A DNA stretch of 64,000 bases from CBDFGQ01 sp965247295 (GTDB lineage Bacteria; Chloroflexota; Dehalococcoidia; Lucifugimonadales; JAGWBF01): NCBI GenBank assembly GCA_965247295.1, contig CBDFGQ010000005.1, forward strand, positions 62,001-126,000, read 5' to 3'. Below, piece by piece: positions 1 to 10,291 of the stretch (position 1 is its first letter; each line of letters begins with the position of its first letter). A program made the translations under genes and the position numbers. Below the pieces are notes generated by a model. It saw only the letters and a list, made by a program, of their open reading frames with translations. It searched no databases and was not told the DNA's origin.

Positions 1-188
1 TCTTCGGAGATTTCGATCTTGTTTTCGTCGCTGGAAAATTCCTCCTCGAATGCCATTATAAGCTCGGCCAGGTCAAGGGAATCGGCGTTCAGGTCATCTA
101 CGAAGGATGCACTGGGCAGCACCACGTCTTCATCTACATCCAGTTTGTCTGCCACAATGGCTCTCATTCGCTCATAGATGGTTGCCAT
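1..188 (-). CDS. acpP: Acyl carrier protein (3' end cut by window edge)
   Basis: Carries the growing acyl chain on a phosphopantetheine arm during type II fatty acid synthesis in the cytoplasm. The visible 62 residues begin MATIYERMRAIV and contain the DSLDLAEL motif, whose serine takes the prosthetic group, followed by a Glu-rich helix (AFEEEF). The ATG is at 188-186. A GAGG sits just upstream and overlaps the end of nusB, whose stop lies 4 nt away, so the two are translationally linked. It lies downstream of fabD in the same run, which fits its role. The C-terminal part is outside the window. Confidence 0.93.
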   Translation of the reverse strand, partial: MATIYERMRAIVADKLDVDEDVVLPSASFVDDLNADSLDLAELIMAFEEEFSSDENKIEISE

Positions 189-192
189 AACC

Positions 193-681
193 TCACTCAC
201 CTTCTTGTCTGTTGTTATCTGCCCCAGCTGATGCCGGCTGAGGGGTACCCACCGGCACCCCATCCATCTCATCCATCACTGAACCCAGCACTCCATTCAC
301 AAACCGGGCCGAGCTTTCACTGCCGAAGGCCTTGGCCAGCTCGACAGCCTCATTGATGGCTACCTTCCGCGGCACTTCGCTGGCGTAGAGAATCTCGTAG
401 AGGGCCAGTCGCAGAATATTCCGGTCCACCACGGGGAGCTGCCTTACCGGCCATGCGGGGGCGAACTTCTGAATAGATTCATCGATCTCCGCCCGCCTCA
501 GCACCACCCCCTCCATCACCCCGAGGGCGTAAGCTGCCAACGAATCTGGCAGCTCGGTTTCCGCCCTACACCATTCAAAGGAAGCACCCACCGGATGACC
601 CGTCACATCCGCTTCGTAGAGACCCTGGAGGGCCAGGGCACGCGCCATTCTTTTGAGGTAGGGGGGCTCTCCCTTTGGCAT
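193..681 (-). CDS. nusB: Transcription antitermination factor NusB
   Basis: NusB pairs with NusE (S10) on boxA RNA to support antitermination of rRNA transcription. The 162-residue product has the family's basic N-terminal helix (KRMARALALQGLYEAD) and the C-terminal signature from VDRNILRLALYEILY through AINEAVELAKAFG to RFVNGVLG. I keep the first ATG because the KR-x-AR segment before ALALQ is conserved in the family. An internal Met at residue 12 is possible. It sits 19 nt after fabD and 4 nt before acpP in the same operon. Confidence 0.95.
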   Translation of the reverse strand: MPKGEPPYLKRMARALALQGLYEADVTGHPVGASFEWCRAETELPDSLAAYALGVMEGVVLRRAEIDESIQKFAPAWPVRQLPVVDRNILRLALYEILYASEVPRKVAINEAVELAKAFGSESSARFVNGVLGSVMDEMDGVPVGTPQPASAGADNNRQEGE

Positions 682-700
682 ACTTTCACATCAGGGTAAC

Positions 701-1714
701 TTAGAAGGCCGGTACGGCGCCTCGGGGCAGATCCCTTCCAACGGCTTCGACCACCTTCCCGAGAGACGATGGGTCTGCCACGTTCAGCACATCCACGTGC
801 CGGTCCGAATACGCCGGCATAGCGCCGATTCTCTTGATAAGGCCTCCCAGAACTCTGCCGGGCCCAAACTCAATGAAAGTCGATACCCCGGCGTCCATCA
901 TCGTCATTACAGAACTCTTCCACTGGACGCAGGTGCAGAGCTGGGCCAGAAGCTCATCCTTTGCCGCCTGGGCCGTGGTAAGTGCTGTGGAGGTGGAGTT
1001 AGCGATAACGGGAATAAGGGGGTCCCTGAAACCGGCCTCCTCGATGGCCGCCGCCAGGCCCTCCTGGGCCGGCGACATCAGTGAGGAGTGGAAGGCGCCA
1101 CTCACCGCCAGGAGTATGGACTTCCTGGCTCCCCGGATGGAAGCCATGTCCACGGCGCGAGCCACGCACATCCTGTCGCCACTGATCACTATCTGGTCGC
1201 TGCCGTTGACATTGGCCATTTCGGCGCCTGTCTCCAGGCAGATCTCCTCCATGGTATCCTCATCCAGGCCGAGGATGGCGGCCATCGTCCCCGGATGAAT
1301 GTCTGAGGCCTTCTGCATAAGCCTTCCCCGCTCCCGCACCAGCCGCATACCGTCGGCCAGATCCAGGGCTCCCGAGACCACCATGGAGGTGTACTCCCCC
1401 AAACTGTGCCCCGCGAGCGCCGCCGGGTGGTACACATCCTGTCCGGCGAACTCATTCAGCGCCTTGACGCACCCCAGGCTGGTCGCCATTATGGCCGGCT
1501 GGGAGTTGATAGTCTTCGCCAGCTCCTCGCTAGGCCCTTCAAACATATACCTGGTAAGGGGTATACCCAATATCTCGTCTACTTCGTCCAGCAACTGTTG
1601 TGCGGCCTGTGAAGAACGATAAAGTTCCAGGCCCATGCCCACGGACTGCGAGCCCTGACCCGGAAAGACGTATGCGACCTGGGCCCCTTCCTGCCGCTCC
1701 GTACGAGAGTTCAT
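701..1714 (-). CDS. fabD: Malonyl-CoA:ACP transacylase
   Basis: Transfers malonyl from CoA to acyl carrier protein, the entry step of type II fatty acid elongation. The 337-residue product shows the PGQGSQ motif near residue 19, the GHSLGEY nucleophile elbow carrying the catalytic serine, and GAFHSSLM with the catalytic histidine. The reading frame is open 15 codons further upstream, but I place the start at 1714 because GAGGGAAG lies 7 nt before that ATG and the homologous region begins there. Its co-transcribed neighbours nusB and acpP fit, acpP being its direct substrate. Confidence 0.95.
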   Translation of the reverse strand: MNSRTERQEGAQVAYVFPGQGSQSVGMGLELYRSSQAAQQLLDEVDEILGIPLTRYMFEGPSEELAKTINSQPAIMATSLGCVKALNEFAGQDVYHPAALAGHSLGEYTSMVVSGALDLADGMRLVRERGRLMQKASDIHPGTMAAILGLDEDTMEEICLETGAEMANVNGSDQIVISGDRMCVARAVDMASIRGARKSILLAVSGAFHSSLMSPAQEGLAAAIEEAGFRDPLIPVIANSTSTALTTAQAAKDELLAQLCTCVQWKSSVMTMMDAGVSTFIEFGPGRVLGGLIKRIGAMPAYSDRHVDVLNVADPSSLGKVVEAVGRDLPRGAVPAF

Positions 1715-1832
1715 GCGCAGACTTCCCTCAATGTAGAATGGGAACGACCGCCCCAACACGACCTCTGTTGTACACTCGACCAGTTATTATAATCGACCAT
1801 CGAGTCCAATCCTTAACTCAGGCCTGCGTGCC

Positions 1833-2018
1833 TTAACCTTCAACGCCCGCCATTACTTGCCTGCCCTTATAGTATCCGCAGGTAGGGCAGGCAGTATGGG
1901 ACAGCTTGGCGCTGCGGCACTGAGGACACCGTGACGGATGTACCGGCTTCAGCCTGTTATGCGAAAACCTCTGACCTCGTCTGGCCCTTGTCAATTTTTT
2001 TACCGGTAACGCGCCCAT
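1833..2018 (-). CDS. rpmF: 50S ribosomal protein L32
   Basis: Small zinc-type L32 of the large ribosomal subunit, 61 residues. The sequence has the basic N-terminus (ALPVKKLTRARRGQRFSHNR) and a four-cysteine zinc ribbon, CPQC then CPTCGYY. It follows a DUF177 gene by 34 nt, the conserved yceD-rpmF pairing seen across bacteria, and precedes fabD. The four-cysteine form means the protein is a zinc-dependent (C+) paralog. Confidence 0.97.
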   Translation of the reverse strand: MGALPVKKLTRARRGQRFSHNRLKPVHPSRCPQCRSAKLSHTACPTCGYYKGRQVMAGVEG

Positions 2019-2052
2019 ATCTTATCTCCTAACCCTTCGAGGGCACCAGGGC

Positions 2053-2580
2053 TCAGCGGCCACCTTCCTCGAGCAGTGTCTGCAAGGCCCCCCGACGAGG
2101 GTCCGACGGTTCTTCATGGCAAGAACAAGACAATTGGCTCCTATCGGTCCCACAAACGGGGCATAGACCCCGGCAATCTTCCCGGCACAAGGGTTTCATC
2201 GGCTGGTTCGTCAAGATATATTGCCTCAGAGCTTCCCTCACGTCAAGGATGTGCCGCCGGTCAATGGCAAACACGCCTTCCTGCCCTTCAAGCACGCGCA
2301 TAGACTGGCCCGTGTGTATGTCTACCGTGGGAAGATACTCCTCGTTGATAGCGAACTCCACGGGATGGTGGAACTCTCTAAGGCAGCGGCCGCACGTGAC
2401 CCACTGACGTGCCGTCAGCCTGGCGTTCAGCCAAATTCCCTTGTCGGTCCTCATCAGCTGAAGCTGGCCTTCGGGTGAAATGGTGGCGACGCCGCTGTCT
2501 GTGGGGACAGCTCCGGCAATCTTGTAGGTGCGAGTGGAGCCTACTGGTTCTTTCAACAGTTGGGCGACGTTGTAATACAT
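2053..2580 (-). CDS. DUF177 (YceD-type) protein
   Basis: Member of the DUF177/YceD family, whose genes sit next to rpmF and which are linked in plants and E. coli to 23S rRNA or L32 handling. The 175-residue product has a CGRCLREF cysteine pair in the middle and a C-terminal zinc-knuckle-like stretch, CREDCRGLCPVCGTD. I start at the ATG at 2580 (MYYNVAQLLKEPVGS), where family similarity begins, rather than 16 codons upstream. The ribosome binding site is weak for either choice. Its exact molecular role is not known. Confidence 0.88.
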   Translation of the reverse strand: MYYNVAQLLKEPVGSTRTYKIAGAVPTDSGVATISPEGQLQLMRTDKGIWLNARLTARQWVTCGRCLREFHHPVEFAINEEYLPTVDIHTGQSMRVLEGQEGVFAIDRRHILDVREALRQYILTNQPMKPLCREDCRGLCPVCGTDRSQLSCSCHEEPSDPRRGALQTLLEEGGR

Positions 2581-2714
2581 CAAGAAATACTCGGACCCAT
2601 CGGTCCAAGTGGTAATTATAAGAGGCAATGTGGTAGGTCTGTCAAGTACCCACGCCGTATGCTAGCGCATATTCTACATCTGCATAAGACGTGGCGGCCC
2701 GCGTATTTGCGCAT

Positions 2715-3146
2715 CTACGCGGACCTCTCACCCTGTAGACGCCTTTGCTGGACGCCTTCATTGATGGTATCTACTATCTCCTTGGTAGAGGTACCCGGGC
2801 CAAATATTATCGCTATCCCGGATTGAAGGAGAGGCCGCCGGTCCTCCTCCGGTATGATACCCCCAACAACCACCATCACGTCCTCCATGGCTTTGTCCCG
2901 CAGGAGCCGCATGACCTCGGGGAAAATCTCCATGTGAGCCCCGGAGAGTATGCTGAGGCCGATTACATCGACGTCCTCTTGTGACGCCGCTTCTACAATC
3001 ATCTGTGGAGTCTGCCTGATCCCTGTGTATATGACCTCCATACCTGCGTCCCGCAATGCTCTGGCTACCACCTTCGCTCCTCGGTCATGGCCGTCGAGAC
3101 CCGGCTTGGCCACCAGCACACGTATGGCTGCCTGTTGGTCACTCAT
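2715..3146 (-). CDS. mcmA2: Methylmalonyl-CoA mutase, B12-binding small subunit
   Basis: Binds adenosylcobalamin for the mutase that interconverts (R)-methylmalonyl-CoA and succinyl-CoA. The 143 residues are a lone B12-binding domain. DGHDRG (the DxHxxG motif, near residue 18) supplies the histidine that ligates cobalt. GLSILSGAH and the Gly-rich VVVGGIIP and FGPGTS loops line the nucleotide tail pocket. In many bacteria this domain is fused to the C-terminus of the large subunit. Here it is a separate gene, with the large subunit three genes upstream at 4963-6624. The epimerase lies 82 nt upstream. Confidence 0.95.
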   Translation of the reverse strand: MSDQQAAIRVLVAKPGLDGHDRGAKVVARALRDAGMEVIYTGIRQTPQMIVEAASQEDVDVIGLSILSGAHMEIFPEVMRLLRDKAMEDVMVVVGGIIPEEDRRPLLQSGIAIIFGPGTSTKEIVDTINEGVQQRRLQGERSA

Positions 3147-3228
3147 GTAGCAACCGCCTAAAACTCCGGGCTATTCAGCCCATATGATACCACCGGGCGA
3201 CGCCGACGGCACGGAGCGCCCAAGGGGA

Positions 3229-3642
3229 CTAGGGCGTCTGGACCAGCTCCGTAAGAACACCGTGCACAGACCTGGGATGAAGGAAGGCGATGATGCCCGA
3301 TAGGCCGGGTCGGGGATCACGGTCCACCAACTCCAGACCCTGAGCACCGAGGTTCACCAGCTTTTCAGCGATACCGTCCACGTGGAAGGCCAGGTGATGA
3401 AGTCCCTCCCCCCGGCCTTCCAGGAACCGTCCCACCGGGCTATCGCCGGACAGCGGCTGCAGTAGCTCCAGCCTTGTCTGCCCAACGGGCAGGAGGGTTG
3501 CTCTTACACCCTGGTCGGGCAGCTCCACAATCTCCCCAGGAGGGATTTGGAAGACCTCCTGAAAGAACCTCGACGCGGCTTCCAGGTCACGTACAGCTAT
3601 GCCAACGTGGTCGATGTACTGGACCGTACATGGGGCATTCAC
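3229..3642 (-). CDS. mce: Methylmalonyl-CoA epimerase
   Basis: Interconverts (S)- and (R)-methylmalonyl-CoA so that the product of propionyl-CoA carboxylation can enter the mutase. The 137-residue vicinal-oxygen-chelate protein shows the first metal histidine in YIDHVGIAVRDLEAA, the second in GEGLHHLAFHVDG, and the C-terminal glutamate in GVLTELVQ. It lies between the acyl-CoA dehydrogenase and the mutase small subunit on the same strand, which makes the assignment firm. Confidence 0.95.
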   Translation of the reverse strand: MNAPCTVQYIDHVGIAVRDLEAASRFFQEVFQIPPGEIVELPDQGVRATLLPVGQTRLELLQPLSGDSPVGRFLEGRGEGLHHLAFHVDGIAEKLVNLGAQGLELVDRDPRPGLSGIIAFLHPRSVHGVLTELVQTP

Positions 3643-3694
3643 TCCTTCGGGACCTCCCTTTTAAGTTCAGAAGTGCGAGTTTACCGGCCTACCG

Positions 3695-4849
3695 CTACAA
3701 GGTGTACCGCGCCAGGAGCTGCCGGGCGATAATTAGGCGCTGCACCTCGGAGGTCCCCTCGTAGATGGTGGTGACCCGAGCGTCTCGGAAGTACCGCTCT
3801 ACGGGAGAGTCCTTGAAGTACCCGTACCCGCCGTAGACCTGTAGCGCGTTGGATGTCACCCGTACCGCCATCTCAGAGGCCAGGAGCTTGGCCATGGACC
3901 CCTCTTCGATGAAGGGAAGCTGGTTGTCCTTGAGGGTGGCGGCCTGCATGGTGGCTACGCGAGAGGCGTAGACCTCCGTTGCCATGTCCGCTAGCATAAA
4001 CTGGATGGCCTGGTGCTGGGCTATGGGCTTGCCGAAGGACTGTCGCTGCTGTGCGTACGTCACCGCCGCCTCCAGGGCCGCCTGGCCTATCCCAACGCAC
4101 TGGGCGGCGATGACGATGCGGCTGGAATCCAGTATGTCCATGGCGTACCGGAAGCCCCGCCCCTCCTCGCCCAGGAGGGCCGAGCGGGGAACCGGGGCGT
4201 CCTGGAGCACCACCTCCGTGGTACTGGAGCCCCGCATACCCATCTTTCCTTGTTGCTTATTCACACTGAAGCCGGGCGAGCCCCTCTCCAGGATAAAGGC
4301 GCCGATGCCCCTGGACCCGAGGCTCCTGTCCTGGGTGGCGAAAACCACTATGTACTCCGCCACGTCGCCGTTGGTGATGAAATGCTTGCTCCCATTGAGG
4401 TAATAGGCGCCGTCCCGCAGGGTCGCCGTGGTCTGGAGCGAGGCCGCGTCGGAGCCACCGGTGGGCTCTGTGAGGGCCCAGGCCCCCAGCACCTCACCCT
4501 GGGCCAGGGGAGGGATGTACTTGAGCTTCTGCTCTTCGTTGGCGTTCTGGTAGATGGTCTGGGTGCTAAGCGACATGTGGGCCACCAGGGTCACGCTGGC
4601 GGCCGCGTCCCCCCGGGCCACCTCCTCCTCGGCGATGGCCATCTGGCGGTAGCCTCCGCCGCTGCCACCGTAGATGGGGTCTATGCCGATGCCCGTCAGG
4701 CCCAGGGAGGCCATCCCCTTCCAGCTCTCCCAGGAGAACTCCTCCCTCTCGTCCACCTCCCTGGCCCGGGGGGCCAGCTCCCGGTCGGCGAACTCACGGA
4801 CGGCGGTTTGCAGCATCCGCTCTTCCTCAGTCAACAGCAGGTCTGGCAT
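3695..4849 (-). CDS. Acyl-CoA dehydrogenase (short/branched-chain type)
   Basis: FAD enzyme that introduces the alpha-beta double bond in acyl-CoA and passes electrons to ETF. At 384 residues it has the normal family length. It contains ALTEPTGGSDAASLQT (FAD and substrate binding), FITNGDVAEYIVVFA, and near the C-terminus YGGYGYFKDSPVERYFRDARV and IYEGTSEVQRLIIARQL. The glutamate of the YEGTSE motif is the catalytic base in short-chain and branched-chain members. Its place between the mutase subunits and the epimerase suggests oxidation of branched-chain or odd-chain acyl-CoA feeding propionyl-CoA to the same pathway. Substrate cannot be fixed from sequence. Confidence 0.93.
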   Translation of the reverse strand: MPDLLLTEEERMLQTAVREFADRELAPRAREVDEREEFSWESWKGMASLGLTGIGIDPIYGGSGGGYRQMAIAEEEVARGDAAASVTLVAHMSLSTQTIYQNANEEQKLKYIPPLAQGEVLGAWALTEPTGGSDAASLQTTATLRDGAYYLNGSKHFITNGDVAEYIVVFATQDRSLGSRGIGAFILERGSPGFSVNKQQGKMGMRGSSTTEVVLQDAPVPRSALLGEEGRGFRYAMDILDSSRIVIAAQCVGIGQAALEAAVTYAQQRQSFGKPIAQHQAIQFMLADMATEVYASRVATMQAATLKDNQLPFIEEGSMAKLLASEMAVRVTSNALQVYGGYGYFKDSPVERYFRDARVTTIYEGTSEVQRLIIARQLLARYTL

Positions 4850-4962
4850 GATGCACCTCGAATGGATCTGTCTAAACAGCCCTCACAGGCTTTCCCTGAA
4901 CATACTCGGGCCTAGACCCACCAAACCCGAGTTCAACTCGATCGTTCAACCACCGCTCAATA

Positions 4963-6624
<1,662 letters not shown>

Positions 6625-6668
6625 TTTGTCCCTCGAATATCTGTCATGCCAGTTGCCGTTGGTACCCC

Positions 6669-6674
6669 ATTATA
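6669..6674 (-). promoter_or_regulatory. Possible -10 box for the methylmalonyl-CoA mutase run
   Basis: A perfect TATAAT reads leftward about 45 nt before the mcmA1 ATG in the divergent intergenic region. No convincing -35 hexamer stands 16-18 nt upstream of it, so this is a weak call. Confidence 0.35.
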
Positions 6675-6715
6675 ACCCCTCGCCTATGGCCCGAGAAGGG
6701 CGCGGTCTAGAGCCG

Positions 6716-6744
6716 TTGCCACCAACGCGCCGTTGGGATAAACT
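6716..6744 (+). promoter_or_regulatory. Possible promoter for the diiron gene
   Basis: TTGCCA at 6716-6721 and TAAACT at 6739-6744 are separated by 17 nt and read rightward about 85 nt before the TTG start at 6828. They match the sigma-70 consensus at 5/6 and 4/6 positions. Confidence 0.35.
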
Positions 6745-6827
6745 AGGAACTGCTCCTCAGCTACAGGTCAGCTTTGTCTATCCGAGGAGTCAGACACCGG
6801 TATATCTAACAAGGGTCGGAGGCAGAT

Positions 6828-7865
6828 TTGCAGGGGCCAGACGTATCCCGGCGGGGCGAGACGGACTGGGGGATCAAAGCGCCCCTGGTAGATGGACAGG
6901 GCCTGCGTCTGGACAAGGCCCTGATCGGGAAGTATGGAGAGGTACTGGAGGAGGCCCCGCCCCATCACGGCATGGCCCCTCGGGGCGCGGTGGTCGAATC
7001 CAACACGCCGGACTTCGGTTTCAGCATAACCCGCAAGATAGAATGCTGGGCCGACGACGTACCGGAGCTTTACGAGCGCGCCAAGGCCGAGCAGTGGGAT
7101 GCCACCAGGGACATTCCCTGGCACAAGCTTCCCCGACTCGACGACGAGGTGGAGCGCGCGGTCTGCCAGGTGATGACCTTCCTGGTAGAGAACGAATACG
7201 TCGCCATGTATCTGCCGGCCAAGTTCATTCCACGCATAGACCCCCACTACACCGAGGTCTCGCTGCTCCTGGCGACCCAGGTCAAGGACGAGGCCCGCCA
7301 CATAGAGGTCTACACAAAGAGAGCCCTGGCCAACGGCGGAGGGCTTCAGTATGTGGACGCCTCCACCCAATGGGCCCTGAAAAGTCTTATGACCAACGAC
7401 AACTACGTCAAAGCGTCCTTCCTTCTCCACCTGCTGGGAGAGGGCACGTTCCTGGATATGCTAACATTCATCGCGGATGTGGCTCCCGACCCGGTCACCA
7501 AAGAGATCCTGGTGCGTACCCGCCAGGACGAGGCGCGGCACGTGAGTTATGGCATCTCCCACGTCCGGTATCTGTTGCGTCAGGACCCCAGCCTCAGCCA
7601 GGAGCTGCTGGAGGGGGCGGAGGAGCGGGCCGCCTTCCTGCGGGCCTCCTCGGGGGCTAACCCCCTGCTCCCACGGGCCCTGGCGGTCCTCGCGGGAGGT
7701 GGAGCGCAGGAGGAGCAGGTAAAACAGGGTCTGGAGATGGTCAGAGACTTTTATGATAGGATGCACGAGACCCGGGTTCACCGGCTGATGCTGGCGGGGC
7801 TGGACGAGGCCACATCAAAGACGATATCGGAACTGCACGGCGGCGGTGGAAAAGCATACATGTAG
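6828..7865 (+). CDS. Ferritin-like diiron oxidase/oxygenase family protein
   Basis: A 345-residue four-helix-bundle diiron protein. Two DEARH motifs (DEARHIEVY and DEARHVSYG), plus FLVENEYVAMY and LLGEGTFLDML, supply the glutamate/histidine ligands expected for a carboxylate-bridged diiron site of the ribonucleotide-reductase-R2/monooxygenase superfamily. Which oxidation it performs cannot be told; AurF-like N-oxygenase and R2-like oxidase are the nearest ideas. The start is TTG at 6828 with GGAGG 5-6 nt upstream. An OsmC gene follows after 12 nt, suggesting an oxidative-stress or oxidative-metabolism unit with 7878-9620. Confidence 0.82.
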   Translation: MQGPDVSRRGETDWGIKAPLVDGQGLRLDKALIGKYGEVLEEAPPHHGMAPRGAVVESNTPDFGFSITRKIECWADDVPELYERAKAEQWDATRDIPWHKLPRLDDEVERAVCQVMTFLVENEYVAMYLPAKFIPRIDPHYTEVSLLLATQVKDEARHIEVYTKRALANGGGLQYVDASTQWALKSLMTNDNYVKASFLLHLLGEGTFLDMLTFIADVAPDPVTKEILVRTRQDEARHVSYGISHVRYLLRQDPSLSQELLEGAEERAAFLRASSGANPLLPRALAVLAGGGAQEEQVKQGLEMVRDFYDRMHETRVHRLMLAGLDEATSKTISELHGGGGKAYM

Positions 7866-7877
7866 AGGAGGTCGGAG

Positions 7878-8411
7878 ATGGCAAAGGTGATGCTGAACGG
7901 AGTAGACATCGAGAAGATCCAGGCGCTGGTCAAGGACATGAAGGAGAAGCCCGAGGTAATGCAGCAGATGGCCTCCTCGAGCTGGAACACGCGGAGCCAG
8001 TGGGTCGGCGGGTTGGAGCACACGGTCTACGCCAGGGAGCTCCCCCCAGCCACCCTCGACGAGCCCAAGGACATAGCGGGTGCGGACAAGGGCCTGAGCC
8101 CCCATGAGGCCATCCTGAGCTCCGTAGGGGCGTGCATCGCTACGGGATTCGTCGTCCAGGCCACGGCACGAGGGGTGAAGGTGGAGTCCCTGGAGGTGAA
8201 TGTCCAGGGTGGCCTGAACCTGCCGGTGTTCTTCGGGCTGGCCGAGGGCAATCCAGGGTACGACAGCATGGACATAACCGTGTACGCCAAGACCGACGCC
8301 ACCCCCGAGGTATTGCAGGAGATATGGAAGGTGGCGGTCGATAAATCGCCGGTAACCAACACGGTGCAGCGCCCCGTCAAGGTTAATACCACGCTGCGTA
8401 CCATAGACTAG
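7878..8411 (+). CDS. OsmC-like protein (single cysteine)
   Basis: OsmC/Ohr-fold protein, 177 residues. The first-cysteine region is present (SSVGACIATGFVVQATARG), but the second redox cysteine of classical OsmC/Ohr peroxidases is replaced: the C-terminal segment reads KSPVTNT where the enzymes have CPV. This is the only cysteine in the protein, so it is unlikely to act as a two-cysteine organic hydroperoxide reductase. An N-terminal helix of about 30 residues precedes the fold. ATG with GGAGG upstream; it follows the diiron gene by 12 nt. A paralog lies at 10474-11010. Confidence 0.9.
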   Translation: MAKVMLNGVDIEKIQALVKDMKEKPEVMQQMASSSWNTRSQWVGGLEHTVYARELPPATLDEPKDIAGADKGLSPHEAILSSVGACIATGFVVQATARGVKVESLEVNVQGGLNLPVFFGLAEGNPGYDSMDITVYAKTDATPEVLQEIWKVAVDKSPVTNTVQRPVKVNTTLRTID

Positions 8412-8444
8412 ATTTCCCCACGCCTGGGGTATAAGGGAGTCGTA

Positions 8445-9620
8445 ATGTCTACCCCCAATTTGCCACTCTTTCCCGTCACCGTTGTAGGGAGCTGGCCAAG
8501 GCCGCCCTGGCTGCTGGAGAGCCTCCGGAGCCGCCAGGCGGGGCGGATCAGCTTTGCCGAGTTCAACGAAGTGGCCGACAAGGCCGCACTGGAGGCGCTG
8601 AGGTACCAGGTAGAAGCAGGGGTGGACATAGTCACCGACGGGGAACAGCGGAGGGATAACTTTTACTCCTTCGTGGTGGAGAAGCTGGACGGGGTAAAGC
8701 TCATGAGCCTGGCCGAGCTGATGAACTACGTGGAGGACAAGGAAGCCTTTGATTCCATACTTCGAAGCATGGATGCCCCCGCCTTCGCAATCCACAACAC
8801 CACGGTGGTAGGCAAGGTGGCACGCCGCCAACCCCTGGCGCTGGACGAGTACGAGTTCCTGAGCAAGCACACCACCAAGCCTATAAAGGTAACCCTTCCC
8901 GGCCCCTACCTCCTCACCAGGTCCATGTGGGTCAAGGGTGTGTCCGACTCTACCTACCCCACCATGGCCACTTTGGCCACGGACATCGTCGCCATCCTGC
9001 GAGAGGAGTTGCTCTCTCTCCGGGACGCCGGAGCCGCCTTTGTCCAGTTCGACGAGCCCGTCCTCACCGACGTGGCCTTTAACCCGGAGGTGAAGGAGCG
9101 GACCTTCATGTGCGCCTCGATGGCCGCATCCTCGGGAGACCCCACCAGGGAGCTGGTGCTGGCCCTGCGGCTGATGAACGAGATCCTGAGGGGAGTGGAC
9201 GGCATAAGAACGGGGGTCCACGTCTGCCGGGGAAACTGGAGCCGCAAGGAGGACGCCCTCCTCAAGGGAGACTATGAGCCCATACTGCCCTATCTGCTGG
9301 CAATGGAGACCGACCAGCTTGTACTTGAGTACGCCACCCCCAGGGCCGGGGACATGGATGCCTTCGGTAGCCAGCGCAGGCTCAGGGAGATCGGACTTGG
9401 GGTGGTCAATCCCAGGTCGGACGAGGTGGAGGAGCCTGCGTTCGTGGTACAGAAGGTCCAGGACGCAATGAACTACTTCTCCCCGGACAAGATATACCTG
9501 AACCCGGACTGCGGCTTCGGTACATTCGCCGAGAGGCCCATGAACACTCCGGAAGTGGCCTTCAAGAAGCTCCAGACCATCGGCAAAGCGGCCCAGCAGC
9601 TCCGCAGGCAATACGGCTAG
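8445..9620 (+). CDS. MetE-like cobalamin-independent methyltransferase
   Basis: A 391-residue protein matching the C-terminal catalytic half of MetE, as found in archaeal and Chloroflexota stand-alone proteins. It begins PVTVVGSWPRPPWL and has GVDIVTDGEQRRDNFY, FVQFDEPVLTDVAF, GVHVCRGNW (zinc His and Cys), VLEYATPRAGDM and LNPDCGFGT (second zinc Cys). It should methylate a thiol using a folate or another methyl donor. Because the N-terminal MetE domain is missing, the methyl donor and whether homocysteine is the acceptor are open. It follows OsmC by 33 nt on the same strand. Confidence 0.85.
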   Translation: MSTPNLPLFPVTVVGSWPRPPWLLESLRSRQAGRISFAEFNEVADKAALEALRYQVEAGVDIVTDGEQRRDNFYSFVVEKLDGVKLMSLAELMNYVEDKEAFDSILRSMDAPAFAIHNTTVVGKVARRQPLALDEYEFLSKHTTKPIKVTLPGPYLLTRSMWVKGVSDSTYPTMATLATDIVAILREELLSLRDAGAAFVQFDEPVLTDVAFNPEVKERTFMCASMAASSGDPTRELVLALRLMNEILRGVDGIRTGVHVCRGNWSRKEDALLKGDYEPILPYLLAMETDQLVLEYATPRAGDMDAFGSQRRLREIGLGVVNPRSDEVEEPAFVVQKVQDAMNYFSPDKIYLNPDCGFGTFAERPMNTPEVAFKKLQTIGKAAQQLRRQYG

Positions 9621-9710
9621 AGGCGATTTGACGCCGTATTGGGCGGATGAATAAGGGGAGTGCAGAGGGGCGAAGCCCTTTGCCGGTCCTTCCTCGGAAG
9701 GATGTGTGCC

Positions 9711-9732
9711 TGCCCTGAGCCTGCCGAAGGGG
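9711..9732. repeat. REP-like repeat, half-unit
   Basis: The stretch TGCCCTGAGCCTGCCGAAGG belongs to the same family as the elements at 32942, 37105, 49173 and 53580. Only one arm is recognisable here. Confidence 0.6.
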
Positions 9733-9911
9733 TGTCCCTCAGATAGCAACGCATTCCCCCTTCTTAGCCAGGAAAGGGCCTGGGGAATGGTCGAAACGCT
9801 TTGCAAGCGGCCTGCTGGAGCCAGCGAAGTAGGGAAGCGTCAAAACCTGCCAAAGGAAGACGAGTGGAAGATCCCCGTAGAGGGGTTGCCGGGCTGGAGG
9901 GACCGCGAACG

Positions 9912-9917
9912 TATAAT
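9912..9917 (+). promoter_or_regulatory. -10 box upstream of the EthD gene
   Basis: A perfect TATAAT lies 60 nt before the ATG at 9977. The best -35 (TTGCCG) is spaced at 20 nt, which is not ideal. Confidence 0.4.
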
Positions 9918-9976
9918 AATGGGAATCCGCGTGGCGCGGTGAGGTGCGGTTAGAAGGACGGACTAGGGAGGAACGC

Positions 9977-10291
9977 ATGATAAAGGTTTCTGTGCTCTAT
10001 CCAAATGGACCCGACAAGAAGCTCGACATCGACTACTTCATGAACAAGCATGTCCCAATGATGCTTGCCCGCCTAGAGGGCACGGGACTGGTGCGCGCCG
10101 AGGTGGAAAAGGCCATCGGCACCGTGGAACCGGGCGCCCCGCCTCCCTTTTTGTTAGCGGCCCATCTAGTATACAAGACCGTAGAGGAGTTTCAGAGTGG
10201 CTTTGGACCCCACGCCGCTGAAATCATGGGAGACATACCCAACTACACCAATACTCAGCCACAGGTACAGATCGCCGAGATTCTGGCCTAG
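9977..10291 (+). CDS. EthD family protein
   Basis: A 104-residue ferredoxin-like-fold protein of the EthD family: MIKVSVLYPNGPDKKLDIDY followed by the signature HVPMM. Founding members were found in ethyl tert-butyl ether degradation operons, and the family generally forms small dimers of uncertain role. The ATG at 9977 has GGGAGGA just before it; an upstream in-frame start lacks a site. The C-terminal TNTQPQVQIAEIL strand is typical. It stands between two OsmC genes on the same strand, with no sign of tight operon spacing. Confidence 0.85.
   Translation: MIKVSVLYPNGPDKKLDIDYFMNKHVPMMLARLEGTGLVRAEVEKAIGTVEPGAPPPFLLAAHLVYKTVEEFQSGFGPHAAEIMGDIPNYTNTQPQVQIAEILA

Larger units (their letters stand above)
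9621..9976. other. Intergenic region with a repeat fragment and a promoter
   Basis: No convincing gene lies in these about 355 nt. It contains a fragment of the CTGAGCCTG-CCGAAGG repeat family around 9711-9732 and a promoter-like TATAAT at 9912-9917. Confidence 0.6.

Noticed and set aside
6625..6827. A cobalamin riboswitch upstream of mcmA1 or the MetE-like gene
   Set aside because: No B12-box core (GCCACTG) or matching stem was seen in the upstream regions.
7815..9806. A 663-codon open frame on the minus strand
   Set aside because: It lies antisense to the OsmC and MetE-like genes, which have clear motifs and ribosome sites. Its translation is low-complexity (Gly/His/Leu-rich), as expected of a shadow frame in GC-rich DNA.
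9739..9978. A 79-codon minus-strand frame
   Set aside because: It overlaps the EthD promoter and start, has no ribosome site and no similarity.
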